Below, one piece after another: positions 43,737-57,100 of a stretch of 64,000 nt of DNA; the first letter of the stretch is position 1; the number at the start of each line of letters is the position of its first letter. Location of the stretch: contig CP093830.1 in the NCBI GenBank assembly GCA_033063855.1, positions 21,018,854 to 21,082,853 of the forward strand. Direction: 5' to 3'. The stretch comes from Smittia aterrima. Lineage: Eukaryota; Arthropoda; Insecta; Diptera; Chironomidae. The notes beneath the pieces are model-generated. The model was not told where the DNA came from, searched no databases, and saw only the letters and a list, made by a program, of their open reading frames with translations. A program made the position numbers and the translations under genes.

Positions 43737-43912
43737 GCGTATTTATTTTCTATTTCATAAAACTCATAAAGAAGTAGATATCAACTCTGCGATAATTCAA
43801 TATTTTCTTGAAAGTTTAAATAAAAATAAATTAAAACATTTGAAATATTTTGATAGTGTTGAAAAAAATTATTTGCGTTTATTTTAAAGTTTTGATTACA
43901 TCGTATTTTTAA
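43737..43912 (+). pseudogene. Decayed copy of the small hydrophobic ORF
   Basis: Matches 41617-41810 (TATTTATTTTCTATTTCAT, then ATTACATCGTATTTTTAAGCC) but is interrupted by several stops. It supports segmental duplication next to Ago2 rather than a constrained gene. Confidence 0.6.
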
Positions 43913-43996
43913 GCCTTTGTGGCTAAATGAAAGCGCCGAATGTTAAGAAATTGTTATTTGGGATATGCTCCCTTAAGAAAATGTAATACTGATAAT

Positions 43997-46900
43997 TTAA
44001 ACGAAGAACATTGGGTTGTTGATGACGATTTCCTGACGGATGACACGGCGATCGTACTCTCTTTGCAAATTGTTCATGTCTAAGCGTGCTCCAATTGTAT
44101 AATTCTTTCCGCGAGCAGCAACAAGATGTGCGTAGTATGTTGGAGCTGGATATGAAACTGAGCGATTGCAGCGAGTGAAGAGATGACACAAATCTGTTGA
44201 TAGAAATTAATGAATTAAACAAAATCTAATTTAAGCGATTTAATTTTGATAACTCACCATATGTGATTGCTTGGAGATCATCTGGGCTGATCTTGGTTTC
44301 ATTTACCAAGACGCAATACTTGGCTGGCTTGGTGACTCCTTGAATGGCAGCATGAGAAGCCATGAAGAATTGATATTGGAAAGGATGAACAATATCTTTG
44401 TCAACAACAGTTCCAGCAGGAACGTTTTTGTTTTTTCCATCAGAGAACTCTTTTTGAGTTGGGAAAAATCGTGTGTGATGACGTTTCTGTACAACGACAA
44501 ACGTGACTTTGGCATGATTTTTCGTCTCTGGACCGTAAACTCTTATCATAGCCTTGCGAATACCAGCCATTTCAATGTCCAAGACTTGAGTGAACTGTCC
44601 GTCAGAGACTCCATCTCTGTTGATGATACAAAAATTAGTTTTCAGTTCGTCGAGTTGAATAAAATGATTCTTACCTGTAATACATGATCTTTCCTGGAAG
44701 TCGACCGTTCTTCTGTTTGTAGAAGAGCAACTGAGTCACCAAAATGTTTTCCAGATCCATTATCATTTCTTCAGTGGGTCGCTGCAATCTCCAAGCGCAA
44801 TTGTACTTGAATCCAACATCATCTGTTGAAGGAAATTTATGTTAATAACATCTCAGATGTTTTATGAAAACTTACCGTAAGAAGCGGCAACTCCAACAAC
44901 TGAAGGAAGATCGCGACAATCTGGTCCAGGATGAGTGACATCAGCTCCTACGAACATGATTCCACTCGTTTTGGAATTTTGAGTCTGATAGCTCGTTTCT
45001 ATGACTTGATGGTTGAAGCCGCCTAACTTTGCATTGACTTTCAACAAAATGTTGCCGATTGTCATCATTGGATTTCCTCTTCCCATGCGGAAAATAGTGT
45101 TTGCCTTAATGCATTGCGTGAGGATTCCAACTCTGAGCTCAGCTGCTTGCTTAAATTTAGCATAGCAATCCTTCTGCTCAATGATGATAACAAAAACAAG
45201 TTTGTAATTGAGCTTTTTGAATTCACCGAGAAGATTTACAAGATCTTGTTCTTTGCGTAGCATAATATTAAATTTTATGTAATCATTGTTCATGTCAAAT
45301 TGCGAAAGTTTCATTCCCTGTTGCCGTGCACCTTTGAGAATATTACTTTGGAGATCATTCACTTTTTGTATATTCGTACGGTCATCGCAATTAATGATTC
45401 CCCACTTAATAGGTTGGCCTTGTGTTTCAATGAATTTTTTACCGCGCCAAACGCCGTTACTAGGAACCTCAGTTCCATTTTGATATACAATTCCAGGTGG
45501 GTCGATGATTCGTCCATCAACCTTTTGGAACTGTTTGTCGACATTTATTCCGAAGCCAGCAATATCGTTTCCTGGTTGTGAATAATTGATTCTGTTCAAA
45601 AGATTTGTAATCTTTCTCTTTCGTTCGTCCGTGCTTGTGGCAGAATATTTGATCATCGCTGCAACTGCATTTGGAGTGCATTTTTTGTTCGTGGCTTGAC
45701 CAGCAGGAATGGAACATAATTCAAGTGGTAAATAGATGTTGCGAGTTCGGTTTCCAACATGTAAGCATGGGAGATCAGGATATCTCAAAGTTATTTGTTT
45801 CACATTTCGGAAATATTGTTGAACGCTCATTTGTCTGCCGTCGTCATCAACAAACAAAGCAGCATTTGCTGAATTAACTAAAGCGTTGAATCCGAAAGTC
45901 TTGGGAGGATCCTGATCATTGGGACTGTAAGAAATGCTTAACATCTTCAGATAATTAAACAATTGAAGTGTCAGCCGATCATTCAATCTTGTAGGAATTT
46001 CTCCTCGATTCAATTCTGCGAGAACTTGCAACACCGAAATGGCCGATGGAAAAGCTTTGTGCGCCACGTCAACATTCAGATAAAGTGATTCACGTCCGAG
46101 AATTGCTGACTGAAACAATCCCAGCCATAACTCCATTCCTTCACCGAGTAAAGTTGGATTTGACTCAGCGAAATATAAAGCGCGACCAGCTGAGACTGCG
46201 CGACCATTTGCCGTGAATGGTTTGAATGCTGTTCGTAAAATGATATCCAAGCACTGAATTGCTCGCGATGGTCTATCGTTGTGTTGCAATGATGCATGTT
46301 TGTATGCTTTCAAGACTTGCAAGTCAACTTCTGCAGCAAATTGAATGCTGATGTTGAAATTTCGACTGCGATCACCGAGAACAGCTGTGACTTCTTGAGT
46401 AAATGTTCCTTCGAAGTTCAAAATCTTGTTTGTATAAACATTCTTGCGGCCATCAAAAGCAAAGTGAGTGCCAGGAAAATGTGCCATCAAAGCGTCTACA
46501 GCTTTTGGCCACATTTTCTTAGAAGCATCAGGATTGAATGTAATATCGTAATGATATGCTTTTGGGATAAGTTTATCCACCAAAAGTTTGAGATAATTGA
46601 CCTCCAAAATGCACTTCTTGCCACGAGTTCCTTCGTATACTTTGCTTGCATCTGGGCTTGATTCTATTTGGGAAAGCGATTTCGTTGTTGAAACGCTCAA
46701 ACCTGTCATGGTGTCTGGCAGTGCACTTGCAGAGACACTTTCGCGTGCATCTTGAGTTGCTTTAACCAATGGAACAGTCGGGGCTGAGACAGTACGTTCT
46801 GGTTCTTTCTTCGGATACTTGTTCTTCGATTGAGCCTTTGGAACAGCTCCAGTAGGCTGTGGCTGAGAAACATTTTGAGCTCCCCAAGCGCTCTGAGTTG

Positions 46901-47247
46901 GCTGAGGAACCGGAAATGGTTCAGCTGGCGGTGCTCGCGATGTTGTTGGTTCCGGGAAACCTGGAGGAAAAGCTCTAGCAGTCTGCTGCGGACGTCTTTG
47001 CTGCGAAAATGGTTCAGCCGGAGGCGGCCCATGTTGTCGATTCTGATTTTGCTGTTGTGGTCGATCACCTTGAGCTTGGTCAGTTGCTTCAGATGTTTTT
47101 AGTTTTGCAAAAGAAATAAAATGTTTGTTTGAATTGCGACGTAGATGATTCATTTCGAGCTTCGAGAAATTTCATTTTTTCTTTCGAGTATTTCACCATC
47201 AGAAAAAAATTATCAGAAATGTCATTAAACTTACGTCTGCGACCCAT
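43997..47247 (-). CDS. AGO2: Argonaute-2, RNAi slicer
   Basis: Exons (minus) 47247-47235, 47086-44876, 44822-44675, 44616-44258 and 44193-43997 give 975 residues. The 13-base first exon (MGRR) replaces the longer open frame that starts at 47153. A short Gln/Pro-rich N-terminus is followed by N, PAZ (about 350-480), MID and PIWI domains. The slicer tetrad is present: D720 (FVGADVTHPG), E760 (RPTEEMIMDL), D796 (RDGVSDGQF) and H933 (PTYYAHLVAARGK). It loads siRNA in the cytoplasm and cleaves viral and transposon RNA. The glutamine-rich tail is much shorter than in fly Ago2. All splice phases agree. Confidence 0.95.
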
Positions 47248-47621
47248 TCTTGATGAAATTATAGGACTTTATGCTGTTATCCTTTGTTTATTGATAATAT
47301 TGTGACAAAATAAGCTCGTTTTCTGATCAAATTTAATTTTTTTCCTTTTTTAGCTTCCTGAGTGAAGAGAAAAATTCAGTTAGAGAAAAGTTTCATCTCA
47401 AGTTTTGTGGTTTCCGTTAAATTTTAATCCAATTTAAAATTCTTCTTAATTGCTCTCAATCCCAATGATAGATCTTTTATTTAAATATTTTCAAATAATT
47501 TTATTTCAGTGTTACAAGGAGACAGAATCAGACAAACGAGATCTTTTCAGTTAGAGTTGAACTTAATCAGAAGATTCGAAAAGTTAAATAAGAGTTTATG
47601 ATGAAAGCTTTGGTTTACAAA
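47248..47621. other. Spacer between Ago2 and the CIB gene
   Basis: Ago2 upstream region and the 3' end of the CIB gene. AT-rich; no further gene seen. Confidence 0.5.
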
Positions 47622-48450
47622 TTATAATCGAATGCGGAAAGAGTTTGTAAAATCAGAGCTTTTATCGATGACATGCTCAAACTCCGCGAACGACAATGCT
47701 CCGTCATCATCAAGATCTGCTTCTTCCAAGATATTCGTGATCAGCTGGTCCATATCGAGATCAGTAAATTGATTGTTGAAGCCAATAAGACGTTGAATGA
47801 CTTGCTTTAAATCGTTCTTGCTTAGCATATCGTCTCCATCGAAGTCAAAGATTCTAAACGCATGCTCGGATTTAACGGATTTTGGCGCTTGATCGCTGAG
47901 AAATAAATGAAAAGGTAATTAACATCTTGCTTATAATTATTTCTTCTCTCTCACCTGAATACGCTCATCATGTCAAGAAAGTCTTCAAATGTACAATCCC
48001 CACCTAAAAGTTCGAGAAAAATTTGTTATGACAAATCTGAGTCGAAAGTGCAAAAGCATTAACTGAACTCACTTGAATCTCCTGCACTGCTAAATACTTG
48101 ACAAATTCGATCAGAAAACGGATTGCATGTTAGTTCAGAGATTCCACTAACCATCTTACTCATCGACAGCTTTGCATTCTTATTGTGATTCACCTTCTCA
48201 GGGCTGATCGATTTAAATCGCTTGTGTGCTCTGGATTGAAAAAGGAAATTTATTAAACTTGTGCAAAACTTGAGCAGATATCATGAGATCAACTCCAGAC
48301 AATCAAAATTAAATGAATTTGATTGAAGAAAATTTAAATCACAAATGAACTTATCGCAACTTACATTAAAATCTCTTTCTTAGTAAAGTAGGTTAAATCC
48401 TCGTAATCTCGCAACTCTTCTTCGGAGAACTGACTTGGGTTGTTTCCCAT
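47622..48450 (-). CDS. Calcium- and integrin-binding (CIB) family EF-hand protein
   Basis: Exons (minus) 48450-48365, 48230-48073, 48003-47955 and 47895-47622 give 188 residues, the normal CIB length. The MGNNPSQFSEEEL start has Gly2 for N-myristoylation. DLTYFTKKEIL and CTFEDFLDMMSVFSD are CIB hallmarks. EF3 loop is 115-126 (DFDGDDMLSKND, Asp at position 12, as in CIB Mg/Ca sites); EF4 loop is 158-169 (DLDDDGALSFAE). The tail ends SFRIRL, matching the CIB C-terminus. CIB1/2 bind integrin tails, and CIB2/3 are auxiliary subunits of TMC mechanotransduction channels. A Tmc gene lies about 5 kb away. CIB1 versus CIB2 type is unresolved. Confidence 0.92.
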
Positions 48451-48631
48451 TTTCCCTATTTTCACAAGAAATAAAATATTTTTTCAATTTGTTTTTCAAT
48501 TGAAACCAAAACTTTCTTGAATGAGAAGCCCAGACAAAAAATGAACCGATTCGTTTAGCGGTTGTAAACAAAGTTTTCAAATTTCTATTTTCTTTAATTT
48601 AGTAAGTCTCGAGGAGCTTAAACTAGAAAAT
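48451..48631. promoter_or_regulatory. Head-to-head region, CIB gene / ZNF277
   Basis: Only 181 bases separate the divergent start codons, so a compact bidirectional promoter is likely. Confidence 0.5.
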
Positions 48632-50047
48632 ATGGAAGCGAAGACAAATATCGCCAATAACTCGATACTTGAGGCTTTGAGTTTAAGTTCAACATCAACG
48701 GAGACTTTAGATAATCAAGATGATGAAATATTTTCGTGCATTTTCTGTGAATTTAATGTTCCTGCGAAGAATGAAGACAAAACAATTCTCCAGCATTTAT
48801 TTACGCAACATCGTTTAGTGATAGCGGATGTTAATGATGTTGCTGACTTGAAGGAATATTTGTTATTTTGGAAAAATGAATTCAAAGGTTAGTACACGAT
48901 TTCAATATTTCAGCAAATTCAATTAACTTAACTTCAATTTTTCTTTAAAGGCCATCAACCGGAAGAATATTGTTCAACAATGCATTGGAAACAGAAACCA
49001 GATGGCACGAAAACAGACGAGGACGAGAAATATTATCTTCTGAGCGATGACATTCTGCCAAAGGACAAGCAAATCCGCGAGGAACTTCAGAAGAAAACGA
49101 TCGAGAGAGTTCTAGCTCGACATCAGTTTGAACGAATGGATAAAACCTTCAATCGAGGATGTCTCTACTGTCGTAGTGAGGTTGAACCAACACGATATGA
49201 GTTCGTCGAGCATCTTTACTCAAAACACTTTTTACAACTTGGGAAACCAGAAAATTTAGTTTTCATCGACGACCTCATTGACTTCATAGAAGGGAAACTA
49301 ACGAACCTCATTTGTGTCTACTGTGAAAAGGTTTTCAAGGATCGTCCAACGTTAAAAGAGCACATGAGAAAGAAGGGACACAAGAGAATTAATCCAGAGA
49401 ACAAGTCCTACGATCGTTACTTCATGTGCAATTATAAAATGAAAGAAGCTGCGACGACAACAACTCAAGAAAGGAAATTTTTCAATCCAAAGGTTCAACA
49501 GAAATGCAATCAAAATCAAAGAAATCATTCTGAGGAACCAACGCTATTCAATAAAACCGACGACAGCGATTGGTCTGACTGGGAAGATCGCGAGCAAGAA
49601 ATAAAAATAATTTGCTTATTCTGTTCCTACAAAGAAAACGGATTTGACAACCTCACCAAGCACATGACCAATTCTCATAAATTCAATTTCGATGATGAGA
49701 CGAAAGGCTTGAACTTCTATCAGAAAATTAAACTGGTAAATTACATTCGACGAAAAGTTCATCTCAAGCAATGTCTGGGATGTGAAAACGTTTACGAGAA
49801 TGTCGAGCAACTTATTGGACACATGAGCGAAGCAGATCATCTTCGATGGGAAGTCAGTGACTTTGAGAAACCAGAATTCTTTTTCCCAACATTCGAAGAC
49901 GATTCATTCTTATGTCATCTCGACAATTTCAATGAAGACGAAGATGTGTCCGATGATTCAGGAACAATCATCATTTCCGAGGATCGAATTGCAATTGTTA
50001 ATGAAGCTGCCGAAATGCTATCGAGAGAAAAGTTTATTGATATTTGA
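48632..50047 (+). CDS. ZNF277: Zinc finger protein 277 orthologue
   Basis: Exons 48632-48887 and 48951-50047 give 450 residues. C2H2-like fingers: about 35-60 (CIFCEFNV), 145-170 (CLYCRSEV), 195-220 (CVYCEKVFKDRPTLKEHM), 300-325 (CLFCSYKENGFDNLTKHM) and 350-380 (CLGCENVYENVEQLIGHM). The block LNFYQKIKLVNYIRRKVH, followed by FFFPTFEDDSFLC, is diagnostic of ZNF277. In mammals this protein works with Polycomb Bmi1 and binds RPS2. Nuclear/cytoplasmic; role here inferred. Starts 181 bases from the CIB gene. Confidence 0.9.
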
Positions 50048-51106
50048 ATTTACAATAAAATATTTTTTGTGAAGCTCAAAGTTTTTGACCTAATTTGCCA
50101 CTCGAGGTTTACACATTTCCTTTCCATTCATTCATCGAAAGCAACGCGGGAAATCACAATTTGTAGAATTTTCTATTGCGCAAGACCATCGCGTGCGAGG
50201 GGAAAAAGGAAAATCTCTCCAAATCTGCTCTTTATTCGAGGAAACCTCTTATCATTCTCGTTCCCCTATTCTTCATAGCATTTCCATCGTGTGTGACTCA
50301 TTTTTGTTGTTGTGGAAAAATCATCTCAGAATCCTTTGAGAAAAAATTGTGAAAAATTCGGAATTGCGCTCGTTTGAAAGGAAATAATTCGAGAAATTAA
50401 GTTTGAGAGTGGTAAGGACACAAAAGTCTTTCCAAAGCGCGAACAAGTTTCCAGTTAAATTTCGTGTGAAAACACCAGCAGACAATCTTAAAGGTTCACC
50501 CCTCGAATTTATTTTTATTACCTTAATCAAAGCAATGAAAATGGTTTGAAACGTTTTCCTTAATCTTCGATTTATCGACGATACAAAAAATCAATTTACA
50601 GCAAAGTTAGTGCACCGCATGTTGAATGAAATTCTATTGTGCAAGTGCAAGGGAAACTTTCATTAAAACGCACGGCATTTGCCTTTAGTCACATGCTTTT
50701 CATTAATTTCAATTGCGTTTCCCTCAATATTTCCCTCATCGTCGTTACACGTGATTCCTTCTTCTACACGCGCCCCTCTGCAATGTTCTATGCAAATTCA
50801 AAAGACGATATCTACCAACACGACGAAGAAGATGAAAAACGCGAAAATTAAACCGTGTGCGACAGCAGCATTTAATTTTTTTTTGTTCGAGTTCTCTCGA
50901 CGTTCGTTAATCAACAGTCTTGAATCGACTGGCGTTGAGTGTTCACGTCAGAGGAGAATTACAATTAAATTACGTGAAGTTAAGGTCTTCTGTTTTTTGA
51001 TTTCCAGATAAAGTTTGTGTTTGAATTGCAAATGAGACGTGATCGCGATTTGGAATTACTTTGAATTATGTTTTGAATGAAGTTGCTTTGATCAGTGCGA
51101 ACAAAA
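50048..51106. other. Region upstream of the first shot coding exon
   Basis: ZNF277 3' flank, then about 1 kb of non-coding sequence richer in short CpG-containing words than the F-box region. It probably holds a shot promoter and 5' UTR. Open frames here have no family resemblance. Confidence 0.4.
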
Positions 51107-54100
51107 ATGGAAAGAAAGAATTATCAGAAAGGATATCACGTTGGACGATATTTGCGTGGAGTGAAGGAGAAGCCATGGAGTCACGACGATCTAAACGTTC
51201 TACAATTGGATTTATTCGATAGAACAGTTGTTAAAATTGCAGGTGAGTTTATGCAAATCTTAAATTATCAGTTCACATTGAGTTGAAGTTCTTATTGTTC
51301 GAAAAACCTTTAAAAAAAAACGATTTCAATGCGAAAGTTCTGAAAATAGTCTGAGAATGAACTGCAGTTAATTAGAACAGCGAACTGCGCCGAAACATGT
51401 TCAGCAAATGCAACAATCCCTAAAATAGAATTTCTGGAATTCTTGTCGCCGGCAATTCGTTGAACCTTGAGCAAGACTTGAAAAGAATTGTTCTCTTAAA
51501 ATAAAAAAGAGTGAATCAGGTTTTGGGATGATCCAGTTTGATTAGCTCATCCTCTTCCCGTCACTTCTTCTAGAATCGAGTTGATGTTATGTTTATTAAA
51601 AAGTTACTGGCCTTGAAAAAAGTTCTCCTTTACGTCTCGTGCTTCCCTCAAACTCAGCTGAGGGAATATTGAAGCGAGACAAATGTCCAAAAAACATAAA
51701 TTGAATCAAATGTTTTATTATCAACTTCATTGCTTCTAAACGCGTGTAGGAAAATGGTTATAGGCGTTCTTCATTGTTTTATGACGTTTGTCGCTTCGTT
51801 GATTGAAGACAAGGAGCGGAGAAGACTGAGAGTGCTCGCGAGCTCTAAAATTTCGAAAACAATTGGACAACATAGAAATCGAAATCTTCTTTCCGTTCCT
51901 CGCTCTTGAGATGTTCTTTTAAATGATGATCGTTGTGATGTACGCGAATTTCCAGTGCTAAGAGGCCCCAAGTCAACACAAAAGACTCGTAAAACTGTCC
52001 AAACGAGAATGAATTAACGACGGTCAAGTTTTTTTTATGAGTCATTGGGTCAAAGCGTTTCATCTCATCAATTCATAAATTTATGACACTTTGCATTCCT
52101 TCAGCGACTTTGTTTTCGTATTCAAATTATTTTGATCTCGCAGTCAATTGAACGAATTGAAAATCAAGTCTTCGATCGACAGACAGATGCACTTACCATC
52201 CAAAATATCGAGACAGGATGTGAAAAACATTTAATGAAGTTATGACAATAAAAAAACAAGTTGCTGCGCCTGAAAAAAAAATTATTAAATCACTGAGGAA
52301 AGTGTGACACTGCCTCGCGACTCAAAACATCATTAAACGAGCGATCAACATTTTATAGAGCGTGCACGTTACTTTATTGAACCACCTCGAGTTCATGATT
52401 GTTACTGCTTAATATTCTTGTGCTTGCAATTAGCCGACGATTGTCCCTGAGAAAATTATCTCGCTTCAGGCGTTGTTCGCGGAATATGTTTCTCTCGAAC
52501 TAATTCGACATTAAACTTCAGATTGGACGAAACGTAATTGACGGACAGATCATCAACGACTCAATTTAGATCCAGCACGGAGAGATAAAGTGACAATTTA
52601 TTAATTTTTCGAAGTAGAGACTGCTCAGGATTGAAACTAAATTTTTTATCTAACATCAATTATTTTATTAAATTTTTATCAATGAACAAACATGAAAATG
52701 AAGCTTTTAAGGTTGCGCAAGTTGTCTCTTGATTTTCGGTGTTGGATCTTCTTCGTTCGAATATTTCTTTCTGAGAATATTCTTCATTGCTTTTGCCAAA
52801 ACCATTTTCTTCCGGTCAGCTGTCTCTTCCGCTGAAAGATGTTGAACTGGTGGCGGTGTCACTCCAATCGATGGCTTTGACTCCAAAACTTTCTTCCATC
52901 GATTTAATTTGTTCGCAGCGTTCACTGAGTCCATGATCTTATCTTCCATCAATCTCATCATTTTCTTTCGCTCTTCTGTTCGCTCTTTGTGAAGTTGCAT
53001 CTTCAGATCTTGATTAGCCATGCGCAATGCTCCAGTTAATGATATCAAGTAGTAGATGAAGAGAATCAAAAGGAGAAGCAAAGGAATGATTGCAGCAGGG
53101 CTCACAATGTATTCCATGAAGTCATGAGTTGAGTTCGGCATGATTCGCATCAAAGTGTCAGTGAACAAATGATACATTCGTTTGTTACCAGAGAAAGGTC
53201 CGCAGTGGAGACTTGGCTCCAACCAAACAATCGCATACGACACTGGCAGGACGCAGAGGAAAAGCATCGTCAGAAGTAAAGTCAAATAGAAATTATTTGA
53301 TCGTGAAGCTCTGCGAATAGAAAAATGTTATTTTCAAGATTCTTTCGTGAGATATTGCACTCACCTAAAAACAACTTCGTGAGGAACATTGCAAGTCAAA
53401 ACAGCCCACGATCGCAAGTAGAGAATTAAAACGAGTTTGATGAGATTTAAAATTGCTAAACCGGGCGAGAAAAACATTCCCATCTGAAGACGAAGAAGAA
53501 AATTCAAATTAGTTCTTGAAATCGATAAAAATTCATAAACGAAACGTGCCCAAACCATTCCTTGATTGTTCACCAAATGCAAGATGTTCTCAGCGATTTT
53601 GAAGTCGCCATACTGTAACGAATCGATAAGTCACAGATTGCTAATCTCTTTCATTAACTTACCTTCGGGAATCTCTTCTCCAAGTCCCAGCACCAACAAG
53701 AATTCATGTAACGAACGAAAAGCGCTCGAAAGAAATCGAGAATCATAATTTGCATCACCGTCAAGAGCTGAGAAATCGAGAGAAGAATAAAGATCAGATG
53801 ATCATGATTGATTAGAAACATTTTACCAAATCCATAACTGTCAGCTTTACAAGCTCTTGACCGAACATTGTTTCCCAACAAAGCTTTCGTAAGTCGCTCT
53901 TCATTGAGTCGTTAAGTAAATCCATGTTGATGAACGACGTCTGCTCGTGTTGTAAGTAGCTATACTGCAAGCTTTGATAAGCTGACGAGATCGGTTCGAT
54001 GTCTGTTGAGTTAAACACTGAACTGTTAAAGGCTGATGGCATTGCTGTGCTGTAAACCGATGAGTTGATTAGATTCGTCATGTTGAAGTTTGAGTTCTCA

Positions 54101-57100
54101 AATAAATCTCCGGTGACGTTTGAGTAGTAATCTGAAAAGTTTCCAAAATCGTTGTCAATGTAGAAAGGATCAGTGAAGTCCAAGAGAGATTCAGTAAAGT
54201 TCTGAGTTGGCTCAACTGATGAAGTTGGTTCGATCGTTGTTGAGATTTGTGGCTCAGGCTCTTCGTACTCGAAATAGTTTGTGTTCGAGTAATCGTAGTT
54301 CTCTGTCGGTTCGGTGAAGTATTCCGTCGTTGAGTCGTTGAAAACATCGTCGGTTCTCGAGAAGACGCTCTCAGTTACTGATTGAGTCGTTGATGAAGAC
54401 TTTGGTGTTGTCACTTCAGCATTTGGTGTCGATGGATTCGTCGTCTCGTTCGCTTCCTGTGACTTCTTGATTTCCCCTAAACGCTTCGTCATATCGCTGA
54501 TCTTCCCAAACAAAGCCCAGATGAGTGAATACAAATTGAGAAGATTCAAAATCATGATTCTCGCGAGTTGCAGACGCAATTGCATTCGAGGGTGATAATA
54601 TTCCATTAAGCCAAGGACTTCAAAGAGCATCGGGAAAATAAATGAAATCATTGACATGACGACAGTAATTTCATTTCTTCGCCACCATGAATCGTTCTTC
54701 TCGTTTGATCTCTCGACGACTTTAATGACAGCGTAAGCCGAAATGCAAAGCAACAGCAAAACCATTAAATTCGCTAAGATTCGCAAGCAAATTACTTTCC
54801 AACTGAAATTAAGATTTAGTTTAAAAATATTTTCGAGATAACTTTGATGTTTGTGATTAACTTCTTCTTATCCTTTTGCTTCTCAGCTTCTTCTAGCAAA
54901 GCTTCCTTAAACCCCATCACAACCGAAGCGATTCGATTCGCAGCCGTTTCCGAATGTCCAATCATAAAATCCCAACCCGAAAACAATTTCCACGAGAAAA
55001 CGCTTTCGTCTTCTTTACTCCCCAACTTTGCGTTTCGAGAGTTGTCGGCCATTCTGTTGATTAGGATTTAATTAATAGTAAAAGGTGTGAGTTAATAAAT
55101 GATCTCGTCGCTTACTTTCGTAACGTTGCGAAGAAACTGTAGATGTAAACAACAAGGCCAGCGAGAAAATATGCGATGGGAAGTTGATAATTGGCCGTAT
55201 CATTTGACTTGGAGTAATAGCTGTGAAGTTTGTCAATGAGATCTAAAATTCTTCTTTCGTTTCGGTTGCCTTACCCATAAAAGAGCGGCGAATATTTCAA
55301 ATATCCTTCAAAGTCCCAAACCGTCACGAAGTTGAGAGCCGTTTTCTTTTCGTCGGGAAGCATAAACTTTCTCTCTTTGATGTCCATGTTTTTATCGTCT
55401 CGAACGTCTGAAGCTATCACTTCAGGCACGATCACGAAGAGGGTGAAAATATTTGCGATAACAATGTTGACCCAGAACAACCATCGAAGGAAAATGAAAT
55501 ATGATGCGACGACCGAACCAAAGCGCGATTCAATTTCTTTGATGCGGATTTCCCAAGGAATGAGCAAAGCACAGAAATTGTAAACCTCGCGCTTCATGTG
55601 TTTAAATTTCTGGGACGAGAATTGATTTTGAAAGTTGAATTGAGAAAAGATTTTTAAAGTAAACTCACATCAGCCAACAAGATCTTGAATCTCGCGTAGA
55701 GATCCTTCGTGTTACCAGACAAAGCGAATCTCTCCTGCAAAGTATCCTCGTGTCTCGACACATATTGCTTCGCCTTCTGAACTATTTTGTATTTCTTTGA
55801 GAGACTCCACGGTTGATTCTTCACTGATTGAATGATTTCCTTGTGCAAGCGGATGTTCTCGTAGAGCTGCTCTTGAGTTGTAATCGTCAATGACTCATCG
55901 AAAGACGTTAGTGACTCAGCACTTGAGCTGAAAATGCTCCGCTTGCGGATGTCAACACTGTCCTGATGTCGATCCTTCATCTTCTCATCATAATCGGACA
56001 CTCAAAGCACTTGAAGGGAAAACTTCACTGACCAAACAAAAATTTCAGGAAAGATCCACTCGCGACGACCGAAGGCAGCACAATGAACAATAAGTGGCGA
56101 GTTCAGACGAAGGACTTTATTAACACCATCGCGATGGAATCGAATAGCAAAAGGGATTGTTGCACCATTAGGAAAAAAACTTTCCCATTTCGCCGTAAAA
56201 CTAAAAAATTCTATACAATTTTCCACTCAAACGTCTCTCGCGCGCGCTTGGCTGAAAAGAGTCCCGCACCTTGTTTTCCTCGAGCAAGGGATTCCATCTT
56301 GACGCCTTCACATTCGAGACAAGCGACAGGCGACTTGTTCAAGTCCCTGGGGGAGAGAAAAACCTTTCATATTGATTCATATTGTTGTCTATATGAAACG
56401 AAGTATCGCGGAGCTCGTCCGAAACCGAACACACCCATTGACTTCACTCTTACCCACCACTAAATAATATTTTAATGGCATTCCTTTGAAAAGAAAATTC
56501 CGCGCCTCTCTCTGGACGTTGCAAACTTGTGTTGAGCTCGGCGAGCCGATGAAGAAAGGATTCGTCCGATTTTTCATCAGTCATCAACGAACATTTGGGT
56601 GGCGACGATTGTTTCATTTTTATTGAGTCTTATCATGGAAGATGTTAATAGTGAAACAAGAGCTAACGATCGAGTCTGGTTGTTGTCATTGTCGGTTAAA
56701 CAAAAGAGCAATCTGACTAAAGGGAAAGTGAAGTTACGATCCGCGAGAATCATCATCGCGAGATCTTTTATTGACAAAGTTGATGTAAGTAAACTTCGCA
56801 TGCTGAAACGATAAAGTGCAATTTGAAGTGAAAAAGATTTTATTTGAACAGCTTTATGCAAATCAGAGACTGAAAGTCAAACATTTGTCGAGGTTTTTGA
56901 CTTGAGTTTAACGATTCGCATTTGCGACAGAAGGAAAATTTATGTTTCATCCAGAGATTACTCCTTTGAGAGCTAAAGTCAAGTTTTTCGAGTTTTTGTT
57001 CAACTTTTTTTGGCATTTGATCTGAATTTTTTCGATCCGAATCCATTAACTGTCGTCGACACATTTCCAAGAAGAAAGAAATCAAGTTTTTCAAGCTCTG

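Noticed and set aside
47087..47153. Ago2 start at MNHLRRNSNK
   Set aside because: The sequence looks like an intron end, while an in-phase 13-base exon at 47235-47247 gives the expected MG start.
50639..51011. Overlapping ORFs upstream of shot
   Set aside because: Non-ATG starts and no domain; probably promoter or 5' UTR sequence.
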